DNA from: Clostridiales bacterium
GTDB taxonomy: Bacteria > Bacillota > Clostridia > Lachnospirales > Lachnospiraceae
Reading direction: 5' to 3'
DNA: 40,150 bases
Assembly: GCA_012520815.1 (NCBI GenBank)
Contig: JAAYNM010000023.1
Span: forward strand, 87,416 to 127,565
Below the pieces are notes generated by a model, which saw nothing but the letters and a program-made list of their open reading frames with translations, was not told the DNA's origin and searched no databases. Numbering within the stretch: position 1 is the stretch's first letter; the number at the start of each line of letters is the position of its first letter. The translations under genes and the position numbers were made by a program. This document shows positions 34,141 through 40,150 of this stretch, one piece after another.

Positions 34141-37100
34141 ATGGTAAGAAGAGTTTATGTTGAAAAACAGGCACCATATGCTGTAAAAGCAAAAGAGACA
34201 AAAGAAGAAATCAAAAACTATTTAGGCATCAAGACAGTAACGGGAGTTAGAATGTTTGTACGTTACGATATTGAGAATCTCTCAGAAGATACCTATAAAG
34301 CAGCTCTTAATACAGTTTTCTCTGAGCCACCTGTTGATATTTTATATGAAGAAGAGTTTCCATATAATAAAGAGGCAGATAAGGTATTCAGTGTAGAATA
34401 TCTCCCAGGCCAGTTCGATCAGAGAGCAGATTCAGCAGTACAGTGTGTGAAATTTTTAAATGAAAATGAAGAGCCAGTGATTAAGACAGCTACCACATAT
34501 GTTATAGAAGGAACTGTTACAGATGAAGAATTAGAAAATATTAAAACATTTTGTATCAACCCAGTTGATTCAAGGGAAACAAATCTTGTTAAGCCAGAGA
34601 CATTGGTTACAGTATTTGAAGAACCAGAAGATGTTAAATATTTAGATGGATTTATTTCAATGTCCAAGGACAAGCTTAAGGAGTTATACTCATCACTTAA
34701 TCTTGCTATGACATTTAAGGATTTTTGCCATATCCAGAATTATTTTAATGGAGAAGAACACAGAGATCCATCAATGACTGAAATCAGAGTACTTGATACT
34801 TATTGGTCAGATCATTGTCGTCATACTACATTCCACACAGAACTTAAAAACGTTGAGTTCGATGAAGGTTTTTATAAGAAACCTATAATGGATACTTACA
34901 ATCAGTATATTAAGGATAGAACAGATATATTTAAGGGTAGAGAAGACAAGTTTGTTTGTCTTATGGATTTAGCCCTTATGGCAATGCGTAAACTTAAAAA
35001 AGAAGGAAAGCTTGAAGATCAAGAAGAAAGCGATGAAATCAATGCTTGTAGTATTGTAGTGCCAGTAGAGATAGATGGTAAGACTGAAGAATGGCTTGTT
35101 AATTTCAAGAACGAGACACATAATCACCCAACAGAAATTGAACCTTTTGGTGGTGCAGCTACATGTCTTGGTGGAGCAATAAGAGATCCACTTTCAGGTC
35201 GTACTTATGTATATCAGGCAATGCGTGTTACAGGCGCAGCAGATCCTACAAAGTCTGTTAAAGATACATTAAAGGGCAAACTCCCTCAGAAGAAAATTGT
35301 ACGTGAAGCAGCTAATGGTTATAGCTCATATGGTAACCAGATTGGACTTGCTACAGGTCTTGTAAAAGAGATTTACCATCCAGATTATGTTGCAAAGAGA
35401 ATGGAAATAGGTGCAGTTATGGGAGCAGCTCCTAGACGTGCCGTTATTAGAGAAACATCTGATCCAGGTGATATCATTATCCTTTTAGGTGGAAGAACTG
35501 GACGTGATGGCTGCGGTGGTGCTACAGGTTCATCTAAGGTTCATACAGAGGAATCTATTGAAACTTGTGGAGCAGAAGTACAAAAAGGAAATGCCCCTAC
35601 AGAGAGAAAGATTCAAAGACTCTTTAGAAGAGAAGAAGTAAGTAAACTTATCAAGAAATGTAATGACTTTGGAGCAGGTGGTGTTTCAGTTGCTATTGGC
35701 GAGTTAGCTGATGGTCTTGATATCAACCTCGATATGGTACCAAAGAAATATGCAGGTCTTGATGGAACAGAAATATCTATATCAGAATCACAAGAAAGAA
35801 TGGCAGTAGTTTTAGATCCTAAAGATGTAGATGAATTCATGCAGTATGCAGCTGAGGAAAACCTTGAAGCTGTATGTGTTGCAGTAGTTAAAGAAGACCC
35901 AAGACTTACTCTTAAATGGAGAGGTAAAAATATAGTTGATATTTCAAGAGCTTTCTTAGATACAAACGGTGCTCATCAAGAGACAAGTGTATCAGTGGAT
36001 ATGCCAGTGAAGGAAGAAAATTATTTCACACCAAAGGAAGTTAGTGATGTTAAGTCAACATGGATGAATACATTAGCTGACTTAAATGTATGTTCACAAA
36101 AAGGCCTTGTAGAAATGTTTGACGGTTCTATCGGAGCTGGTTCGGTATTTATGCCTCACGGTGGTCGTTTCCAGACAACAGAGACACAGGCGATGGTTGC
36201 AAAACTTCCTGTTCTTAAGGGAAAATGCGATACAGTTACAATGATGAGTTACGGATTTGATCCTTACCTTTCATCATGGAGTCCTTACCATGGTGCAATG
36301 TATGCAGTAGTTGAATCAGTTGCAAAGATTGTAGCTAACGGTGGAGACTTTAAGAAGATTAGATTTACATTCCAAGAATATTTCAGACGTATGTCAGAAG
36401 ATCCAAAGAGATGGAGTCAACCATTTGCATCACTTTTAGGTGCCTATGATGCTCAGTTAGGTTTTGGACTTCCTTCAATTGGTGGCAAGGATAGTATGTC
36501 AGGAACTTTCAATGAGATAGATGTTCCTCCAACACTTGTATCTTTTGCAGTTGATATTGCAAAGGAAGGTGATATTATTTCACCTGAATTTAAGAAGGCA
36601 AATGATAAGATTGTAAAATTCGAAATTAAGCGTGATGAATATGACAAGCCAGTATATGAGCAGTTAATGAAACTTTATGACAAGATTCATACTCTTATTG
36701 GAAAGAAAGCTATCGTAGCAGCATATGCACTTGATTCAAAGGGTATAGCGGCAGCAGTTTCAAAGATGTCATTTGGTAATAAAATGGGATTTGAAATATT
36801 CGACAAATGCGTTTCAAAAGAAGAATTATTTGCACCAGCTTTTGGTGATATTGTGGCAGAAGTAGCAGAAGATATGATTTCAGTTGTAGAAGCAGAGATG
36901 GCTGATATGAAAGAATACTTCAAGATTATAGGTTCAATAAATGATACTGCATCTATAAAGTATGGTGATATCACTATTGATTTGGATGCGGCTATTAATA
37001 CATGGGAGACTACACTTGAAAAGGTATTCCCAACACGTTCAACAACAGATACAGCAATTATTGATACTCCAGTTTATAGTGCTGGTAATGTATATGTATG

Positions 37101-37914
37101 TAAAAATAAGATTGCAAAACCTACAGTATTTATACCAGTATTCCCTGGTACAAACTGTGAATACGATAGTGCAAAGGCATTTGAAAGAGCTGGCGCAGAT
37201 GTAATCACAAAAGTGTTTAAAAATCTTAATGCTGAGGATATTAGAGATTCAGTAAGCATATTTGAAGAAAGTATTGCTAAATCGCAAATTATTATGTTCC
37301 CAGGTGGCTTCTCAGCAGGTGATGAACCTGATGGTTCAGCTAAGTTTTTCGCTACAGCTTTTAGAAATGAAAAGTTAAAAGAGGCTGTTCATAAGTTATT
37401 AAATGAAAGAGACGGACTTGCACTGGGTATATGTAATGGTTTCCAAGCACTTATCAAGTTAGGACTTGTTCCAAACGGACAAATTACTGGACAGGATGCG
37501 AATTCACCAACTCTTACATTCAATACAATTAACCGCCATGTTTCAAAGATGGTTTATACAAAGGTAGTTACAAATAAATCACCTTGGTTACAGGGTGCAG
37601 ATCTTGGTGCAACATATGTTAATCCAGCATCACACGGTGAGGGACGTTTCGTAGCAAGCGAAGAATGGATTGAGAAATTATTTAAAAATGGACAAGTAGC
37701 TACTCAATATGTTGATCCAAATGGTAATCCTACAATGGACGAAGAATGGAACGTTAATGGCTCATATTCAGCTATTGAGGGTATCACAAGTCCAGATGGT
37801 AGATGTCTTGGTAAGATGGCTCACTCTGAGAGAATAGGAGACTCAGTAGCTATTAATATTTACGGCGAACAAGATATGAAGATATTTGAATCAGGTGTAG
37901 CTTATTTCAAATAA
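34141..37914 (+). CDS. purL: Phosphoribosylformylglycinamidine synthase, single-chain form
   Basis: 1257 residues. One chain combines the synthase (PurS-like N-terminus, two AIRS-like halves) and the glutaminase. Synthase motifs include DTYWSDHCRHTTFHT, FKNETHNHPTEIEPFGGAATC, and the second-half GGKDSMSGTF. The class I amidotransferase domain (about 995-1257) has PVFPGTNCEYD, FPGGFSAGDEPDG, the nucleophile Cys in LALGICNGFQAL, and the His-Glu pair in SHGEGRF. It converts FGAR and glutamine to FGAM, the substrate of PurM. Unlike Bacillus, no separate purS and purQ are needed. TGGAGG lies 9-10 bases upstream. It stands apart from purEMND. Confidence 0.97.
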   Translation: MVRRVYVEKQAPYAVKAKETKEEIKNYLGIKTVTGVRMFVRYDIENLSEDTYKAALNTVFSEPPVDILYEEEFPYNKEADKVFSVEYLPGQFDQRADSAVQCVKFLNENEEPVIKTATTYVIEGTVTDEELENIKTFCINPVDSRETNLVKPETLVTVFEEPEDVKYLDGFISMSKDKLKELYSSLNLAMTFKDFCHIQNYFNGEEHRDPSMTEIRVLDTYWSDHCRHTTFHTELKNVEFDEGFYKKPIMDTYNQYIKDRTDIFKGREDKFVCLMDLALMAMRKLKKEGKLEDQEESDEINACSIVVPVEIDGKTEEWLVNFKNETHNHPTEIEPFGGAATCLGGAIRDPLSGRTYVYQAMRVTGAADPTKSVKDTLKGKLPQKKIVREAANGYSSYGNQIGLATGLVKEIYHPDYVAKRMEIGAVMGAAPRRAVIRETSDPGDIIILLGGRTGRDGCGGATGSSKVHTEESIETCGAEVQKGNAPTERKIQRLFRREEVSKLIKKCNDFGAGGVSVAIGELADGLDINLDMVPKKYAGLDGTEISISESQERMAVVLDPKDVDEFMQYAAEENLEAVCVAVVKEDPRLTLKWRGKNIVDISRAFLDTNGAHQETSVSVDMPVKEENYFTPKEVSDVKSTWMNTLADLNVCSQKGLVEMFDGSIGAGSVFMPHGGRFQTTETQAMVAKLPVLKGKCDTVTMMSYGFDPYLSSWSPYHGAMYAVVESVAKIVANGGDFKKIRFTFQEYFRRMSEDPKRWSQPFASLLGAYDAQLGFGLPSIGGKDSMSGTFNEIDVPPTLVSFAVDIAKEGDIISPEFKKANDKIVKFEIKRDEYDKPVYEQLMKLYDKIHTLIGKKAIVAAYALDSKGIAAAVSKMSFGNKMGFEIFDKCVSKEELFAPAFGDIVAEVAEDMISVVEAEMADMKEYFKIIGSINDTASIKYGDITIDLDAAINTWETTLEKVFPTRSTTDTAIIDTPVYSAGNVYVCKNKIAKPTVFIPVFPGTNCEYDSAKAFERAGADVITKVFKNLNAEDIRDSVSIFEESIAKSQIIMFPGGFSAGDEPDGSAKFFATAFRNEKLKEAVHKLLNERDGLALGICNGFQALIKLGLVPNGQITGQDANSPTLTFNTINRHVSKMVYTKVVTNKSPWLQGADLGATYVNPASHGEGRFVASEEWIEKLFKNGQVATQYVDPNGNPTMDEEWNVNGSYSAIEGITSPDGRCLGKMAHSERIGDSVAINIYGEQDMKIFESGVAYFK

Positions 37915-37977
37915 TATATTTGCCAATCGCAAATAATAATCTTTAAAAGCAACAAATAAGAGTCTAGAAAGAAAAAT

Positions 37978-38742
37978 ATGGAAGATTTAAAAGAAATACA
38001 ACAAATCAAAAAGAGATTTTTAGATTTAGCAAATAAATCATACAGACAAAACATGTACACCTTTACCGATTTCATCGGTGAAGGTGTTCGTGGTTTACTC
38101 TATGAAATGCGAAAAGAGCTATCCTTTATCGGATATAAGGAGTTTGGGGGAAGTGAAGATAGTGAGAGAGTTATGGTACGATTTGGAAATGTAGATGAAT
38201 TAGGATATGAGGAGGAATTTCCTATTTCTATCATAAAAATATCGCCCTTACTTGCTAAGTTTTCAGATGAACTAACCCATAGAGATTATTTGGGTTCTTT
38301 AATGAACCTGGGAATAGAAAGAGACACTATGGGAGACATTCTTATGAGTGGAAAAGATGCATATTTATCTTGTGAGGAATCCATTGCACCTTATATCATG
38401 GAAAATCTCAGTAAAATTAAGCATACCAGTATAGTATTAAAAATGGTTGATAGTGTAGCTGATATACCCGCAAAAGAACCAGAAGAAAAAGAGGTATTAG
38501 TTACATCACTTAGAGTCGATGGAATAATTTCAAGAGTGTATAATAAGTCAAGAAGTCAGAGTATCGAGTTATTCAGAGAACGCAAAGTATATGTAAATGG
38601 AAGAGTATTTGAAAACAATAGCGGAGTACTTAAAAACGGTGATATGGTGTCGGTGAGAGGATTTGGAAGATTTAGATATGTTAAAATAATTAGAGAAACT
38701 TCTAAGGGTAAGTATAACATTTTATTAAACATATATAGGTAA
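37978..38742 (+). CDS. ylmH: YlmH-like S4-domain RNA-binding protein
   Basis: 254 residues. The N-terminal two thirds resemble the YlmH fold (RNMYTFTDFIGEG, RFGNVDELGYEEEFPI, HRDYLGSLMNLGIERDTMGD). The C-terminal S4 domain (about 185-245) has TSLRVDGIISRVYNKSRSQS and VYVNGR. In other Firmicutes YlmH sits in the division (sepF-ylmG-ylmH-divIVA) cluster and binds RNA or ribosomes. Here it stands alone after purL, without division neighbours. Only GAAAGAAA precedes the ATG, a weak ribosome site. The 63-bp gap after purL holds a 7-bp hairpin (37917-37935) without a T-run. Confidence 0.88.
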   Translation: MEDLKEIQQIKKRFLDLANKSYRQNMYTFTDFIGEGVRGLLYEMRKELSFIGYKEFGGSEDSERVMVRFGNVDELGYEEEFPISIIKISPLLAKFSDELTHRDYLGSLMNLGIERDTMGDILMSGKDAYLSCEESIAPYIMENLSKIKHTSIVLKMVDSVADIPAKEPEEKEVLVTSLRVDGIISRVYNKSRSQSIELFRERKVYVNGRVFENNSGVLKNGDMVSVRGFGRFRYVKIIRETSKGKYNILLNIYR

Positions 38743-38828
38743 ATGTGAAATCTCAGATGTCTTAGTGTGTGTTTCAAATGCAGAAAAGAAAAGACTTGTC
38801 AAAATTTATCCCCAATATAAGGAAAAGA

Positions 38829-39016
38829 TTAATACATACCTTCAATACTATCAAATAATTCACTATCAATATCATAAGTTATACCATTATATCTTAATAG
38901 TGCTGAAGTAAAAGCAATTGTTGATTTTGTTCCATCTGTATACGTGATATAAATGGATCTTGCACCTGCATAGTTACCTAAATCGTCACTGCTAACACTG
39001 TGTATCGTTTCATCAT
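38829..39016 (-). pseudogene. Probable decayed small gene (frameshift or deletion near its start)
   Basis: On the minus strand, just after degV, a strong AGGAGG (39025-39030) stands 8 bases before an ATG (39014-39016). That ATG opens only MMKRYTVLAVTI before a stop (38978-38980). A different frame from about 39010 stays open for some 60 codons to the stop at 38829. It reads like a secreted or surface domain (SIYITYTDGTKSTIAF, LRYNGITYDIDSELFD) but has no start codon of its own after degV. The only in-frame ATGs lie inside degV. The simplest reading is a small gene whose signal-peptide start has been separated from its body. A real gene starting inside degV, or a sequencing error, are alternatives. 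Confidence 0.4.
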
Positions 39017-39039
39017 TTACCGTTCCTCCTTTATTTATG

Positions 39040-39909
39040 CTACCTATGATTTCCCATAAAGAATATCGATATAACCCCAGGACCTGCATGAGCTCCAATG
39101 GTTTGGCTTACATATGAAATAATAACTTCCTTTGTGCCGAAACGTTTTTTTATTTCACTAGCTACAAACTTAGCATCTTCTTCGCAATCACCATGAGAAA
39201 TCATAACCACATCGTTGTCGCCTTCATAATCAGCTGTGATTTTTTCCATGTAATCCACAAGTGTTAAAAGAGATTTCTTTCTGCCACGGGAATTGCCAAC
39301 AGGAATTAAGTGCCCTTCATTGTCAACGTGTAGGATAGGCTTAATATTAATAATAGAGCCAACCACAGCAGTAGATTTAGAAACACGACCACCTCTGTAG
39401 AGATGGTTCAAATCATCTACAGTAAAATAATGACATATCTTCATTTTATTATCTTCAATAAAATTTACTAATTCATCAAAGGTTGCTCCATTTTCCATTT
39501 CACGAACAGCCCTATACAATAAAAGACCTTCCCCACAAGAAGCACATAAACTGTCAATTATTTTAATTTGTCTATCTGGATATTTTTCAATAAGTTCATC
39601 AGCCGCTAAAATTGCATTGCCATAGGAACTGCTAAGTGCTGATGAAAAAGCAAGGTGAATGACATCTTTCCCTTCACATAGATATTTCTCAAATGTAGTA
39701 GAATATGAGTCAGGGTTACAAGCCATAGTAGTAGGCATAATCTTATCTCTCATTGCGTTATAAAAATCCGGAAGGGACATAGATTTGTCGATTCCATAAA
39801 CTACATCATTAATTGAATAAGGTAGTACAGTAACGGGAATGTTATGTTCGCTATAGTAGCTATCATCTAAATCACAGGTATTATCAGTAATAAGTATATA
39901 ATCCTTCAT
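39040..39909 (-). CDS. DegV-family fatty-acid-binding protein
   Basis: 289 residues, normal for the family. Typical features are the N-terminal TDNTCDL, the PTTMACNPDSY region, HLAFSSALSSSYGNA, the IIDSLCASCGEGLLL stretch, LYRGGRVSKS, IKPILHV, and the C-terminal IGAHAGPGVISIFFMG. DegV proteins bind fatty acids; in some species they hand them to fatty-acid kinase. No fakA is in view. AGGAGG lies shortly before the ATG. A TATAAT-like -10 on the minus strand in the AT-rich upstream region may serve as promoter, but its -35 is poor. Confidence 0.95.
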   Translation of the reverse strand: MKDYILITDNTCDLDDSYYSEHNIPVTVLPYSINDVVYGIDKSMSLPDFYNAMRDKIMPTTMACNPDSYSTTFEKYLCEGKDVIHLAFSSALSSSYGNAILAADELIEKYPDRQIKIIDSLCASCGEGLLLYRAVREMENGATFDELVNFIEDNKMKICHYFTVDDLNHLYRGGRVSKSTAVVGSIINIKPILHVDNEGHLIPVGNSRGRKKSLLTLVDYMEKITADYEGDNDVVMISHGDCEEDAKFVASEIKKRFGTKEVIISYVSQTIGAHAGPGVISIFFMGNHR

Positions 39910-40032
39910 AAGTCCTCCTAAATGTATAAAAATTTGATAAAATTATACTAACAAATTAAGACTATAATAGCATAAATATAATAGAAAGTCTATAATTTAT
40001 AAATATGCAAAATCTATAAAAAAGCTTGAGTT

Positions 40033-40058
40033 TCCGCAGTTTTATCCACAACTGCGGA
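40033..40058. repeat. Perfect 9-bp hairpin with a DnaA-box 9-mer in the loop
   Basis: Arms TCCGCAGTT and AACTGCGGA are separated by 8 bases. The loop and one stem base spell TTATCCACA (40042-40050), an exact DnaA box. On the plus strand TTTTATC follows, so it could act as a weak terminator. No plus-strand gene lies close upstream; the nearest is ylmH, 1.3 kb away. Confidence 0.7.
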
Positions 40059-40126
40059 TTTTATCAGTTTTACAATAAACAACTTTCAAAAAATGCCCAA
40101 AATATAAGGAATCCAGACTCTTTGTT

Positions 40127-40135
40127 TGGTATAAT
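40127..40135 (+). promoter_or_regulatory. Extended -10 promoter pointing out of the window
   Basis: TGGTATAAT matches the extended -10 consensus TGnTATAAT. The -35 position is poor. It probably drives a gene beyond the right edge. The rest of 39910-40150 holds only AT-rich sequence and the hairpin. Confidence 0.45.
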
Positions 40136-40150
40136 TAAAGTGACAAAACA

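Overview
The window is a chromosomal segment of a low-GC Gram-positive bacterium, most likely a member of the Lachnospiraceae (Clostridia). I infer this from AT-rich DNA with strong AGGAGG-type ribosome sites and sigma-A promoters, a single-chain PurL of about 1257 residues, ClpC and RadA close together, PyrK/PyrD type 1B, and small protein families I associate with that group. Species cannot be assigned by reading alone. I see no phage, insertion sequence or CRISPR array.

Left part (1-8300): an ABC-2 exporter operon (ATPase plus two permeases, the last cut by the window edge) runs leftwards. It diverges from a DesK/NarL-type two-component system whose operon ends in a small alarmone synthetase. 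The intergenic region is rich in inverted repeats, one placed like an activator site. A converging membrane-anchored DUF4430-like gene, tRNA-Gly(GCC) with its own promoter and terminator, and a soluble hybrid histidine kinase (HisKA-HATPase-REC-HPt) follow on the minus strand.

Pyrimidine block (8368-13350): pyrC-pyrF-pyrK-pyrD, then pyrE behind its own promoter, then a 50-residue membrane peptide not usually annotated. The pyr promoter is back to back with the hybrid-kinase promoter, and a 15-bp palindrome covers both -35 boxes. A small membrane protein and an M29-type aminopeptidase come next.

Purine and surface block (15794-25830): purE-purM-purN-purD, tightly packed, running by gene overlap into a secreted glucosaminidase that ends in a type I dockerin. 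Next comes a membrane-anchored cohesin protein with an acidic cytoplasmic tail, then clpC. The adjacent dockerin enzyme and cohesin anchor suggest a two-protein device for docking a wall hydrolase to the membrane. This is the most interesting system in the window. purL lies about 15 kb further on as a separate unit.

Right part (25900-40150): a small conserved protein, radA, a minimal cytoplasmic chemoreceptor-like protein, tRNA-Trp(CCA), a PflX-type radical SAM protein, a GreA-type factor, a small protein, a 1-phosphofructokinase-type kinase, a nuclease-helicase fusion, purL, a YlmH-like S4 protein, a probable decayed small gene and a DegV lipid-binding protein. The window ends with a hairpin that carries a perfect DnaA-box 9-mer in its loop, and a promoter pointing out of the window.
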